64,000 nucleotides of DNA from Phytoactinopolyspora limicola. GTDB taxonomy: Bacteria; Actinomycetota; Actinomycetes; Jiangellales; Jiangellaceae. This document shows positions 1-8,533 of this stretch, one piece after another; positions within the stretch are counted from its first letter, which is position 1, and every line of letters starts with the position of its first letter. Under the pieces are notes generated by a model. That model saw only the letters and a program-made list of their open reading frames with translations. It made no database searches and had not been told where the DNA came from. The stretch covers positions 161,515 to 225,514 of the forward strand of contig NZ_JAAOEN010000005.1 of NCBI RefSeq assembly GCF_011320225.1, read 5' to 3'. The translations under genes and the position numbers were made by a program.

Positions 1-383
1 TCCGGCGGGGCGGCCTCGCCAGATACGACGTCGTACGATCCCCCCGCCGAGTCGGGCGGGTCGACCGGGACCGGCTGAGTGCGACCGTCGACACTGGGCC
101 CGACGATCGTCGCGTCGGCGGTCGGCTCGGGGAGCTGAAGGGGGCTGCGGCCATCACCCCGCGACGGGGTGGAATCGCGTGACGGGTCGGCATTCGGGGA
201 ACCGGTCCGCGCCGGACCGTCGAGCAAGGTGAGCGGGGCGTCTGAGCCGGAGGGTGGGCTGAAACTGGCGGCGAGGACGGCCGCGGCGCCGAGCGTCAGG
301 GCCGCCGCGACAGCCGCCACGGGCCAGGTGGTGCCGCGTGCTTCCGCGCCGGGCCGGTATCGGCCTGCTCGTCGTTTGCTCAT
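1..383 (-). CDS. Exported or membrane-anchored protein, N-terminal part only (truncated by window edge)
   Basis: Reading the minus strand from an ATG at 383 gives an open frame with no stop to the left edge, so only the first 127 or so residues are seen. It starts with a basic stretch (MSKRRAGRYRPG) followed by an Ala/Leu/Val-rich hydrophobic segment at about residues 21-42, which fits a signal peptide or membrane anchor. After this comes a Pro/Ser/Asp-rich linker typical of a region that spaces a domain from the membrane. The functional domain lies outside the window, so no family can be named; an actinobacterial sortase or DUF3152-type protein would be compatible. Confidence 0.6.
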   Translation of the reverse strand, partial: MSKRRAGRYRPGAEARGTTWPVAAVAAALTLGAAAVLAASFSPPSGSDAPLTLLDGPARTGSPNADPSRDSTPSRGDGRSPLQLPEPTADATIVGPSVDGRTQPVPVDPPDSAGGSYDVVSGEAAPP

Positions 384-689
384 GAGTACTGCCAGGTTAA
401 CGCGCCGAGCGCAGGGTGGCCGGGCCGGCGGGGGGTGTCCACGGCATCGACGTCGCCGGCGCGACCGGCGGGTGGATCCGCGGCGCGGATCCTGGTCCGG
501 TTTGGGCAGCGGGCGTTGTGGAGTCCGGGGGTGGACTTCCAGGTGAACGGATCATGTACGCTCCTTGGCATGCCGCGCCAGCTTGAGCATCATGCTGACT
601 CCGAGTTGCCAGGTCAGGGCGGACACCTCGAGGCGGCATCAGACACCGAAGCGGCGGCTGGTCAGCCAACCGGAACCGGTGATCAGACG
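384..689. other. Divergent intergenic region
   Basis: This stretch lies between the start of the minus-strand exported protein and the likely start of the plus-strand membrane protein, so it should hold two divergent promoters. The plus frame stays open from 435, and an alternative start at 570 would add 40 polar residues to the membrane protein. I see no clear operator, repeat or RNA gene here. Confidence 0.35.
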
Positions 690-1529
690 ATGGATCTCAC
701 CACGCCGCCATCCGGGCTCGGCGGGCCCACGGCCACGCCGGAGCCTGCGCCATGGCCTTGGTTGCTGCGGCTGCGCCCCGGGTTGCTGCTCGTGGCCGTC
801 GCTGCCTTCGTCCTGACGGCCTGGCTGGTGTTCCTCGCCGTCGACATCATCGACGTGGGTGGCATCAGCGACCGGATCCCGATGCCGATGTGGACGTACC
901 TGTTCAACGACCACGTCGTCGAGGTCACCCAGTGGATCATGCTGGCGGTTGTGGTAGCGCTCAGTGGCTACCTGGGCGGTCGGCTGGCTGGAACGGTGCA
1001 CCGGGGTGCGTCGTCGTTCTTCTTCATCCTCGCCATCGGGCTCGGGTTGATGCTGGTGGAGGAGGCCGGCGACATCCGGCATGGCATCAGTGGCGCCGTC
1101 CGATTACATTTCGGCGCTGATGTACTCGGCCTCCCATACCAGATGGTGTCCGACGTGCCGTATTTCGCCGCGCTGGCCGTGCTGCCGCTGTACGCGGTGA
1201 TCCGCTACGGCCGGCACGCGTGGGCGTCGGTGTCGGCCCGCCCTTACCTGGTCGCCGCGGTCGGGCTGTACGGCCTAGCCGCGATCAGCTCCGGCCTGCG
1301 CCATCTGGGCAGCCTGTACGTGAACCTCGGATCGGTGATCGACCGGGCGTTCTTTGGCGGACGGTTCCCTCCGGCGCCAGGCATGACCCAGGATCGTGCG
1401 CACTACTTCGTCGTCGACGGCCCCATCGAGGAGAGCGTCGAACTGTTCGCCGTGACGTGCATGCTGGCCATGGTGCTCGCCTTCGTCGCCGACCTCAGGG
1501 CCGGTCGGCTCGCCACCCAGTTGCGCTGA
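690..1529 (+). CDS. Polytopic membrane protein of unknown function
   Basis: The 279-residue product has about six hydrophobic segments: roughly residues 30-52, after HVVEV, around FFFILAIGLGLML, around PYFAALAVLPLY, around YLVAAVGLYGLA, and near the C-terminus. A polar N-terminal tail rich in Pro/Gly precedes the first one. Acidic residues sit within or next to membrane segments (LMLVEEAGD, IEESVELF). The pattern does not match a transporter or enzyme family I recognise. The start is uncertain: ATG 690 (MDLTTPP) has only a weak ribosome-binding site, and ATG 570 is an in-frame alternative. Confidence 0.6.
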   Translation: MDLTTPPSGLGGPTATPEPAPWPWLLRLRPGLLLVAVAAFVLTAWLVFLAVDIIDVGGISDRIPMPMWTYLFNDHVVEVTQWIMLAVVVALSGYLGGRLAGTVHRGASSFFFILAIGLGLMLVEEAGDIRHGISGAVRLHFGADVLGLPYQMVSDVPYFAALAVLPLYAVIRYGRHAWASVSARPYLVAAVGLYGLAAISSGLRHLGSLYVNLGSVIDRAFFGGRFPPAPGMTQDRAHYFVVDGPIEESVELFAVTCMLAMVLAFVADLRAGRLATQLR

Positions 1530-1664
1530 TGACCACGGAGTGATCGGGGTACTTCGACGCATGTGACGTCCGAAATCACCGGCGATCACGGCAGCCGGAC
1601 GTGACACTGGTATCGGAAACATCGTGAGCGCGCGCCACCAGGGGCGAGAGCGAGGAGACATGCC

Positions 1665-3023
1665 ATGACCGAACAAGCAGACGTCATCGTCGTAGGTATG
1701 GGGGTAGGCGGCGAGATGGTGGCCGGTTCGCTGGCCGACGCCGGGCTCGACGTCATCGGCGTCGAAGGGAACCTCGTCGGTGGCGAGTGCCCGTACTGGG
1801 GCTGTATCCCGAGCAAGATGGCGATCCGGGCGGCCGATCTGCTCGCCGAGGCACGCCGGGTCGACGGCATGGCCGGGCACGCCCAGGTGGACTCGTCATG
1901 GAAACCGGTGGCCGAACGGATCCGCGAAGAAGCCACCACCAACTGGGACGACCAGATCGCGGCGGATCGCTTCACCGACAAGGGTGGACGGCTCGTACGC
2001 GGCTGGGGGCGGCTGGCCGGACCGGGGCAGGTGACCGTCGACGGCACCACGTACCGAGCGCGGCGCGCGGTAGTACTCGGTACGGGGACCACACCGGCGA
2101 TCCCACCCATCGACGGACTAGCCGGCACACCGTACTGGACCAACCGGGAAGCCTTGGAGGCCACCGAGCGCCCGGAATCGCTGCTGGTGATCGGCGGCGG
2201 AGCCATCGGGCTGGAGCTGGCGCAGGCGTTCGCCCGGTTCGGATCGGACGTTGTTGTCGTCGAGGCGGCTGACCGGGTGTTGCCGCCCGAGGAACCGGAG
2301 GCGTCGGCGGTGGTACATGCCGCGCTCGAGGCGGACGGTATCGCACTACACACGTCTAGTGGCGTCTCCGCGGTGCACCATGACGGCACCGCGTTCACCG
2401 TCACCATGGCCGACGGCTCGTCGCGTACCGTGCAGCGGTTGCTGGTATCCGTGGGCCGGCGGGTCGACCTCGGATCTCTGGGGGTGGAGACGGTTGGCCT
2501 CGACCCGTCGGCGCGGGCGGTCACCGTCGATGAGCACCTGAGGGCCGGGGAGCAGCTGTGGGCCGTTGGCGACGTCACCGGGCACGGTGCGTTCACCCAC
2601 GTCGCCACCTACCAGGCGGGGATCATCGTGCGCGACATCCTCGGCGAGGACGGCCCACCGGCCGACTACCGGGCGCTGTCGCGGGTGACGTTCACCGATC
2701 CGGAGGTCGGCGCTGTGGGCATGACCGAGGCTCAGGCCCGGGAAGCCGGTATCGATGTGCGGGTGGGTGTGGCGCAGGTGCCCTCGACAGCACGTGGCTG
2801 GATTCACAAGGCGGGTAATGACGGCGTGATCAAGCTGGTGGCCGACGCCGGCCGCGGTGTCCTGGTCGGCGGTACCTCGGCCGGCCCGAACGGCGGCGAG
2901 GTGCTGGGAGCGCTGTCGGTCGCGGTTCACGGGGAAGTGCCGATCGAACGGTTGCGGCACATGATCTACGCCTACCCGACCTTCCACCGGGGGATCGAGG
3001 ACGCACTGCGCGACCTGCCCTGA
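1665..3023 (+). CDS. FAD-dependent pyridine nucleotide-disulfide oxidoreductase (dihydrolipoamide dehydrogenase-like)
   Basis: This 452-residue protein has the order FAD-binding Rossmann fold (GMGVGGEMVAG, near residue 12), a redox-active disulfide (ECPYWGCIPSK, Cys-x4-Cys, near residue 45), a second NAD(P)-binding GxGxxG (VIGGGAIGLELAQ, near 175) and a C-terminal dimerisation domain. These features place it in the lipoamide dehydrogenase/mercuric reductase superfamily. The usual HxHPTxxE catalytic dyad near the C-terminus reads YAYPTFHRGIE, so the canonical histidine is replaced by tyrosine; its electron acceptor may therefore differ from lipoamide. The start has a good ribosome-binding site (GAGGAGA, about 10 bases upstream). 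It appears to be a single gene, closed by a strong hairpin. Confidence 0.85.
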   Translation: MTEQADVIVVGMGVGGEMVAGSLADAGLDVIGVEGNLVGGECPYWGCIPSKMAIRAADLLAEARRVDGMAGHAQVDSSWKPVAERIREEATTNWDDQIAADRFTDKGGRLVRGWGRLAGPGQVTVDGTTYRARRAVVLGTGTTPAIPPIDGLAGTPYWTNREALEATERPESLLVIGGGAIGLELAQAFARFGSDVVVVEAADRVLPPEEPEASAVVHAALEADGIALHTSSGVSAVHHDGTAFTVTMADGSSRTVQRLLVSVGRRVDLGSLGVETVGLDPSARAVTVDEHLRAGEQLWAVGDVTGHGAFTHVATYQAGIIVRDILGEDGPPADYRALSRVTFTDPEVGAVGMTEAQAREAGIDVRVGVAQVPSTARGWIHKAGNDGVIKLVADAGRGVLVGGTSAGPNGGEVLGALSVAVHGEVPIERLRHMIYAYPTFHRGIEDALRDLP

Positions 3024-3099
3024 CCCCCCTTCCCCATGATCATGAACACTTAGCCGTGCCATAGCACGGCTAAGTGTTCATGATCATGGGGAAGGGGGG
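3024..3099. terminator. Perfect 36-bp inverted repeat with 4-nt loop
   Basis: Beginning one base after the oxidoreductase stop codon, 36 bases (3024-3059) are exactly complementary to 3064-3099, with the loop CATA. The outer part of the stem is six C's against six G's, so the stem is very stable. No U-run follows, but position and symmetry favour an intrinsic, possibly bidirectional, terminator. Such length and perfection are unusual, and it may be one copy of a genome-wide element; compare the palindrome at 29535-29590. Confidence 0.7.
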
Positions 3100-3262
3100 A
3101 AGCGGTTGGCCATCGTCCGCAGCTCACTCATCCGGACGAGCTCGTGCCGGTCCTCGCGAAAGAACCGTAGGTCGTCGGGATCGCCCTGATTTTTCTTGTG
3201 AGGTTTCGCCGTGCTCGCTGCTCTCATTCTCGACAGTGTTTGCCGAGATAGGAGGATCGATC

Positions 3263-4783
3263 ATGAATCACGCGACACGTCAGGTGCCTCGAAGGCGTCG
3301 AACGAGGCGGGGCCGGTCGGCGGCCGTTGGGTTCGTTCTGACGGGTGTCACCGCGGCCGGTGTCCTCGGTGCACACGGCGCACCGGACAACTTCGTCGCG
3401 CCAAGTGCGCCGGGAACCGGAGCGGGTTCACCGCTGATCACCAAGGAGATCGACGACATCGTCATGGGCTACCTGGAAAGCAAGAAGATTCCCGGTGCGA
3501 CCGTGGCCGTGACCAAGAACGGACGTCTGGTGTTGTCCAAGGCGTACGGGCTGGCCGACCTGGAGGACCAAACTCCAATGCAGCCCTGGCACCGGACCCG
3601 GATCGGCAGCGTCTCGAAGGTTCTGACGACGATTGGCGCGTTGCAGCTGGCCGAGGATGGCGCCCTTGACATAGACGGGCACCTGTATGCGTCGTCGGCG
3701 ACACCCGTGTGGGGCTCGGACCCTCAGCAGCCGCCGGCCATCGTGCATTCCGGTGACGGCGTGTTGGACGACGCGGGCGAGTACCTGGCGGCCCTCACGG
3801 AAGGGGTGCGGAAGTTTGGGCCGCAGCCCGGCAGTTCCCAGTCCTCGTTCCTTGGCCCGAACGCTCCTGCCTACCTGAGCAAGGGCAGCTACCAGGCCAA
3901 TGTGACCGAGGCGCTGGATTGGGCCACCGATATGCGCGTGCGTCACCTGCTCACCCACACCGCCGGCTTGTTGCGCAGCGGCAACGGGGAGAAGGCGGCG
4001 GCGATGCTCGGCAAAGATGTGGATGATCTGACCTACCCCGACGTGCACTGGGCGATGCTCGCAGGAGCGAACGGGATTCCGCTGACCTTCCGCGCCGAAA
4101 CCGACCGGGCCTACTCCAACCACGGGTTCGGGCTGGTGGGGCAGATCATGGCTGAGGCGACCGGCACCCCTTATGTCGACTACATGCGGGCCAACGTGTT
4201 CCAGCCACTTGGACTGCACCACGTCGTGCCCCGTGACCTCGAGTCGGAGCTGGGCGAGCGGGACGCGACGTCGTACGCGTACAACAGCGCCGGCGACCCC
4301 GTGCTTCCGTCGAAGAAGTACCAAGAGGTTCGCGACACGCCGGCGATCAGTACGTCGACCGGGGGCTGGGTCGCCACGGCCCAGGATTTGGTCCGCGTCA
4401 TGTGTGGCATCGACGGAGTCAACAACCACCTGCGACTGCTGACCCCCGAGTCGGCCGAGACGATGGCCACGGTGCCGTACCCGCACGCCAAGTCCGACCA
4501 GCCCCTGGGCTGGGACTTCCGCAGTGGCACTCCGGCGGTTACCAAGAGCGGGTCGACACCTCGCGGTGGCGGCGCACGCATCACCAAGTACCTGCCGGGT
4601 GGTTTGGCCGACGCCGAGATCAATGTCGCGGTGGCGACGAACCGGCGGGGTAGCCCACCGGTGAGTTTGCTCCGCAACATCGCCGACGTGGCCGCTGACG
4701 CGGATCTCCCTGCCGACTATGACCTCTTCCCCGGACGGTATCGCTGCGTCACCGACACCCGGTCGTGGATCACATCTCGCTGA
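3263..4783 (+). CDS. Exported serine hydrolase, class C beta-lactamase/DD-peptidase-like family
   Basis: The 506-residue product carries the penicillin-binding-protein/class C beta-lactamase fold signature: SVSK at residues 116-119 (nucleophile Ser and Lys), HLLTHTAGLL downstream, and a YSN motif (RAYSNHGFGLVG). The N-terminus is strongly basic (RRRRTRRGR) followed by a hydrophobic stretch, consistent with a Sec or Tat-like signal or an uncleaved anchor, so it likely acts outside the membrane. The start at 3263 is supported by GGAGG seven bases upstream; the open frame reaches back into the upstream hairpin but that part is not coding. The substrate is unknown; members include esterases, peptidases and beta-lactamases. 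Confidence 0.8.
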   Translation: MNHATRQVPRRRRTRRGRSAAVGFVLTGVTAAGVLGAHGAPDNFVAPSAPGTGAGSPLITKEIDDIVMGYLESKKIPGATVAVTKNGRLVLSKAYGLADLEDQTPMQPWHRTRIGSVSKVLTTIGALQLAEDGALDIDGHLYASSATPVWGSDPQQPPAIVHSGDGVLDDAGEYLAALTEGVRKFGPQPGSSQSSFLGPNAPAYLSKGSYQANVTEALDWATDMRVRHLLTHTAGLLRSGNGEKAAAMLGKDVDDLTYPDVHWAMLAGANGIPLTFRAETDRAYSNHGFGLVGQIMAEATGTPYVDYMRANVFQPLGLHHVVPRDLESELGERDATSYAYNSAGDPVLPSKKYQEVRDTPAISTSTGGWVATAQDLVRVMCGIDGVNNHLRLLTPESAETMATVPYPHAKSDQPLGWDFRSGTPAVTKSGSTPRGGGARITKYLPGGLADAEINVAVATNRRGSPPVSLLRNIADVAADADLPADYDLFPGRYRCVTDTRSWITSR

Positions 4784-4818
4784 AGTTGCGATCAGGAGAC
4801 CGACAGGTGTCCAATGCG

Positions 4819-4833
4819 TTTCGCAGAGCGGAT
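4819..4833. promoter_or_regulatory. Putative IclR-type operator upstream of the ABC importer operon
   Basis: The 15 bases TTTCG-CAGAG-CGGAT form an imperfect dyad in the 264-bp gap before the substrate-binding protein gene. The same layout occurs at 8441-8455 and 13965-13979, before hyuA and iclR. The shared form is TTYCG-N5-CGGAW with a G before CGGAW in all three. IclR-family regulators commonly bind 15-bp dyads, so the assignment to the local IclR protein is an inference. Confidence 0.45.
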
Positions 4834-5047
4834 TGTTGGTTGTGTTGGTGGCCTGCCCGCGCGGACAGTGGTGCATCTCCCGACGACGGCCGTCCCGGCG
4901 GCCAGTGGGCACGTCCGGTGCTCCACCGGCCGCCGGGGACGTGGTGGTGGTAACGGAGGGAAGACCGTCCGGCCCGCCGCTGACTGGCTCGGATGAAAGC
5001 GATGACGGACATGCTGGACCAGGCTCGGAAGAGAGGGTTGTGACGCT

Positions 5048-6037
5048 ATGCCAAGCTCGCCCCGTCGTCAGCCACGTGTGCTGGCACTCGTGATCGCCGC
5101 TGGAGTCGCGCTCACCGCGGCGTGCGGAACGGATTCCGCTGACCCTGCGCCGGACTCGCCGGAGGACGCGGCGAACGACCACGAGGGTCCGATCCGGATG
5201 AATTCGACCGGTTCTTCGGAGGAACTCGTCATGTGGATCGCCGATGCCGAAGGGATCTTCGACGAGCACGACTTGGACGTCGAGATCTCCGACGTCGCCG
5301 GCGCTGGTCTCACCCCGATCGCGCTCACCAACGAGGAGGTCGAACTCGGCATCCAGACCGCGCCGGACTTCCTGCAAGCCGTCGACCAAGGGCTGCCGCT
5401 GACCGCCGCTGCGGGGTTGTCCGTCAACCGGCCGGACAACCCCCGCCTCTTCGTCGTCGCCGGTAGCGACAGCGGCATCGACACCCCGGCCGACCTGGAG
5501 GGAGCCCGGATCGGCACCCCCAGCCGCGGCGGCTCGTTCGAGGTGAGCACCGTGCAGCTCGTGGCGGAACATGGCGTCGACGCCGGCTCCATCGACTGGG
5601 TGGAGGTTCCGTTCGCGCAGATGCAGGCTGCCCTCGACTCCGGCACCGTTGACGCGGTGGCGACGTCGGTGACCCTGCAAGGTGCGCTGGTGGCCGCCGG
5701 GCACGCCGTCGTGCTCGATCTCAGCGAGTTCGGTGACGACGTGCTGGTCACGTTCCTGACCGCGCGCCAGGAATGGGCGGCACGGAATCCAGCGATCATC
5801 GATCGGGTCCGATCGGCGCTGGACGACGCCGCGACCTTCGCCGAGAACAACCCGGAGCGCGCGATCGAGATCATCGTCGAGCGTACCGGGCTGCCGCCGG
5901 AAGCTGCGGAACGGATTCCGCTGCCGACCTCCCGAGTCGACATCGACACCGATCAGGTTCAGTTGTGGATCGACGCGATGCGGGATCAAGACATGTTGGA
6001 GAACGACGTCGACCCTGCGGAGCTGATCGTTCCATGA
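5048..6037 (+). CDS. ABC transporter substrate-binding lipoprotein, NMT1/THI5 (SsuA/TauA-like) family
   Basis: This 329-residue protein starts with a basic N-terminus and a hydrophobic stretch ending in the lipobox LTAAC, with lipidated Cys26, so it is expected on the outer face of the membrane. The body shows features of the NMT1/SsuA group: a start after the linker with ELVMWIADAEGIFDEH, and later DLEGARIGTPSRGGSFEV, the ligand-domain pattern. These proteins bind small organics such as sulfonates, aromatic acids or pyrimidines. It is the first gene of an operon with the ATPase and two permeases, with overlapping stop and start codons downstream, and lies ahead of an aromatic-type catabolic cluster it probably supplies. 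Confidence 0.85.
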   Translation: MPSSPRRQPRVLALVIAAGVALTAACGTDSADPAPDSPEDAANDHEGPIRMNSTGSSEELVMWIADAEGIFDEHDLDVEISDVAGAGLTPIALTNEEVELGIQTAPDFLQAVDQGLPLTAAAGLSVNRPDNPRLFVVAGSDSGIDTPADLEGARIGTPSRGGSFEVSTVQLVAEHGVDAGSIDWVEVPFAQMQAALDSGTVDAVATSVTLQGALVAAGHAVVLDLSEFGDDVLVTFLTARQEWAARNPAIIDRVRSALDDAATFAENNPERAIEIIVERTGLPPEAAERIPLPTSRVDIDTDQVQLWIDAMRDQDMLENDVDPAELIVP

Positions 6038-6882
6038 CTGTGCGCCTGGCTCCGACCTCGGCTGGGGGCCGGCAGACCTCTGACGTCGCCATCGAACCAA
6101 CACCGGAGGTCGCCGGACGCGGATCGATCGACGTGTCCGGTGTTGGCTACCGGTATCCGGGCGCCGCCGCCGAACGGCAGGTCATCGACGATCTGAGTTT
6201 CTCGGTCCGCCCAGGAGAGTTCGTCTGTGTGGTCGGCCCATCCGGCTGTGGCAAGACGACGCTGCTCAAGCTGCTGTCCGGGCTCGTTCCGGCGGAATCG
6301 GGCGGGATACATGTGGACGGCGTGCCAGTGCAGGGGCCGCCGTCGAACCTTGGGTTCGTCTTCCAGGACCATGCCCGGGCCCTGCTGCCGTGGCGTAATG
6401 CCGTCCGCAACGTAGAGTTCGGGCTGGAGGCGGCCGGCGTGGCCCGCAAGGATCGCCGGGAGTTGGCCAGGCAAGCATTACGTCGAGTGCAGTTGCCCGA
6501 TGTGGAGAACCTGTACCCAGCGCAGATGTCCGGCGGCATGCAACAGCGACTGCAGATCGCTCGGGCCCTGGCGGCGACGCCGTCCATCCTGCTGATGGAT
6601 GAGCCGTTCGCCGCTCTCGACGCCCTGACCCGGTTCGCGCTCGAGGACGCGTTGCTGGAGGTATGGCGGGAGCTCGGGCTCACGGTGGTCTTCGTCACCC
6701 ATGACTTGGATGAGGCGGTCTATCTCGCCGACCGGGTCGTCGTGTTGCGACGAGGACCGGCCCGGGTGGTGCGGGAACTTCAGGTCGAGCTCGACCGGCC
6801 TCGTGATCAGGGCCGGACACGAGCCGAGCCCGAGTTCGTCGCGTTGCGGTATGAGTTGTTCGAGACGATCCGGGCGCTGTGA
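6034..6882 (+). CDS. ABC transporter ATP-binding protein (SsuB/TauB-like)
   Basis: The 282-residue ATPase has Walker A GPSGCGKTT (residues 68-76), the ABC signature SGGMQQR, Walker B ILLMDEPFAALD and the H-loop VTHDLDEAVYLADR. The Q-loop region VFQDHARALLPW resembles the nitrate/sulfonate/taurine importer class. It energises uptake by the two permeases downstream. The ATG overlaps the stop of the binding-protein gene (ATGA), indicating translational coupling. The open frame extends upstream to 5773, but that part overlaps the binding-protein gene in another frame and is not coding. Confidence 0.9.
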   Translation: MTVRLAPTSAGGRQTSDVAIEPTPEVAGRGSIDVSGVGYRYPGAAAERQVIDDLSFSVRPGEFVCVVGPSGCGKTTLLKLLSGLVPAESGGIHVDGVPVQGPPSNLGFVFQDHARALLPWRNAVRNVEFGLEAAGVARKDRRELARQALRRVQLPDVENLYPAQMSGGMQQRLQIARALAATPSILLMDEPFAALDALTRFALEDALLEVWRELGLTVVFVTHDLDEAVYLADRVVVLRRGPARVVRELQVELDRPRDQGRTRAEPEFVALRYELFETIRAL

Positions 6883-7637
6883 ACATGGCGGGAATCGTCG
6901 CTGGGTTACGGCCCTATGTGCTCGGCTTGGCCGGAATCGCGGTGTTGACGGCCGGGTGGGCGGTGGTCGCCGCTGCCGAGTTACTCGACGGCGTGCCACC
7001 CCCATTGGAGGTGTTCTCCGCCCTCGGGGAGCAGCTCACCGGCGCTGAGCTGTGGCGGGCCACCGGGCACACCGTTGCGGTGACCGCATCGGCCACCGCG
7101 ATCGCCACCGTCATCGGCGTGCTCGTCGGGGCTGCTATCGGGATGTCGGCCATGATGGACCGGCTGCTCGGATCGACGATCAATACCCTCCGGTTCGTGC
7201 CACCGGTCGCGTTGATCCCGGTGGTGCTGCTGATCATGGGTTTCGGATCGGGCAGCGAGATCGTGGTCGGCACGTTCGCGGCGCTGTGGCCGGTGTTGCT
7301 CAACGTCGCCGCGGCCAGCCGTGAGATCAAGAGCAGGTTCGAGGACATGACCCGGATCCAGCGGTTGGGCCCGGTGCGCAAGCTGTTCTCGGTCTACGTG
7401 CCCGGAACCGTGGCGGCCACCATCACCGGAGTACGGGTCGCCGCCGCACTCGCGCTCATCCTGGTGGTCGCCATCGAGATGTTGGCGGTCCCGGCTGGGC
7501 TCGGACACCAGGTGCGCTTCGCCGGCAATGCCCTGCAACTGCCCACGATGTACGCCTACATCGTCTGGACCGGCTGTGTGGGCTTGCTGCTCAACTCGGT
7601 CCTACAGGCCACCGAGCGATATCTGCGGCGGCCGTGA
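6879..7637 (+). CDS. ABC transporter permease (SsuC/TauC-like), first of two
   Basis: The 252-residue protein has five to six hydrophobic segments and a cytoplasmic EAA-like loop in the region of FEDMTRIQRLGPVRKLFSVY, which contacts the ATPase. The permease sequence pattern (RFVPPVALIPVVLLIMGFG) matches the BPD_transp_1 family for sulfonate, taurine or nitrate-type importers. The GTG start overlaps the ATPase stop; an ATG two codons later (6885) is an alternative. A second related permease follows directly, so the importer probably uses a heterodimeric channel. Confidence 0.85.
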   Translation: MNMAGIVAGLRPYVLGLAGIAVLTAGWAVVAAAELLDGVPPPLEVFSALGEQLTGAELWRATGHTVAVTASATAIATVIGVLVGAAIGMSAMMDRLLGSTINTLRFVPPVALIPVVLLIMGFGSGSEIVVGTFAALWPVLLNVAAASREIKSRFEDMTRIQRLGPVRKLFSVYVPGTVAATITGVRVAAALALILVVAIEMLAVPAGLGHQVRFAGNALQLPTMYAYIVWTGCVGLLLNSVLQATERYLRRP

Positions 7638-8416
7638 TGGGAAGGCGGGATGGAAGCGGAATGGGACACCTCGCCAACGTGCTGATCCGGCTCGTGCTGC
7701 CGGCCGCGCTGATCGGCCTGTGGCAGGTGGCGAGCACATCGGGGTGGGTGAATCCGGTCTTCGTCCCACCCCCGGACCGGGTAGCCCGCACCGGCTACGA
7801 GATGCTCACCGGCGGCGACCTGATCCCGGCCGCCGCGGCAACCACTGGTCGTGCGTTGCTCGGGCTGGCCATCGCGATCGTCATCGCGGTGCCGGCCGGG
7901 TTGGTCTTCGCCTCGTCGCGGCTGGCTGACGGGTTGACTTACCCGGCTCGCGAGTTCTTCCGGGCGCTGCCGACCGTGACCATAGTGCCGGCGCTGATGG
8001 TGATCGTCGGCCCGGGGGAGAGTCTGTCCGTGCTCGCGGTGGTCTTCGGCGCGGTGTGGCCAATTCTGCTCGGCACCATCCTCGGCGTGCGGGAGACCGA
8101 TCGGGTTCTGCTGGACGTGGCGCGGGTACATCGGCTGTCCGCACGTCGTGCCGTGGTCAAGATCCGACTGCCGGCCGCGCTGCCGCAGATCATGACCGGA
8201 ATCCGGATCAGCTTGGCGATCGCCCTGGTGATCGCGCTGGTCGTCGAGATGATGAGTGGTCATGGCGGCCTCGGGTCGATGGTGGTCGAGGCCCGCAGCC
8301 GGTTCCGCAACACCGAGGTGTTCGCGATCGTCGCGGTGATCGGTGTTGTCGGTCTTGTGTTGAACGCGCTCATGGTTCGGATCGAGCGGAGGACGCGGCA
8401 CGACGTGCCTGCGTGA
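7634..8416 (+). CDS. ABC transporter permease (SsuC/TauC-like), second of two
   Basis: This 260-residue membrane protein is related to the permease before it: RALPTVTIVPALMVIVG aligns with the corresponding segment of its neighbour, and VARVHRLSARRAVVKIRLP is the EAA-type ATPase contact loop. It has about six hydrophobic segments. Start GTG 7634 overlaps the previous stop; ATG 7637 or ATG 7662 are possible internal starts. Together with the genes before it, it completes a four-gene importer (binding protein, ATPase, two permeases). A 117-bp gap with a putative IclR site separates it from hyuA. Confidence 0.85.
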   Translation: MMGRRDGSGMGHLANVLIRLVLPAALIGLWQVASTSGWVNPVFVPPPDRVARTGYEMLTGGDLIPAAAATTGRALLGLAIAIVIAVPAGLVFASSRLADGLTYPAREFFRALPTVTIVPALMVIVGPGESLSVLAVVFGAVWPILLGTILGVRETDRVLLDVARVHRLSARRAVVKIRLPAALPQIMTGIRISLAIALVIALVVEMMSGHGGLGSMVVEARSRFRNTEVFAIVAVIGVVGLVLNALMVRIERRTRHDVPA

Positions 8417-8440
8417 ACCTCAGTCCAGTTTGGCAACGCA

Positions 8441-8455
8441 TTCCGCACCGCGGAT
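8441..8455. promoter_or_regulatory. Putative IclR-type operator upstream of hyuA
   Basis: TTCCG-CACCG-CGGAT lies in the only sizeable gap between the importer operon and hyuA. It has the same 15-bp architecture as the sites at 4819-4833 and 13965-13979. Its place suggests that the catabolic genes have their own IclR-controlled promoter besides any read-through from the importer genes. Confidence 0.5.
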
Positions 8456-8533
8456 CGCCTTCTTGTGAACGTGGCCGCGGCCCTGAACAGTTGACGGTGT
8501 TCCCCCATGCCCGAGGAACCGAAGGAGTAGCAC

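Noticed and set aside
1566-1602. Weak dyad ACGTCCG/CGGACGT before the oxidoreductase gene
   Set aside because: Seven-base arms with a 23-base spacer in GC-rich DNA are easily met by chance and there is no second copy.
3428-6103. Very long minus-strand open frame (891 codons)
   Set aside because: It lies opposite the serine hydrolase and the lipoprotein gene, which have clear motifs; its translation is Arg/His/Gly-rich with no domain. It is a GC-driven shadow frame.
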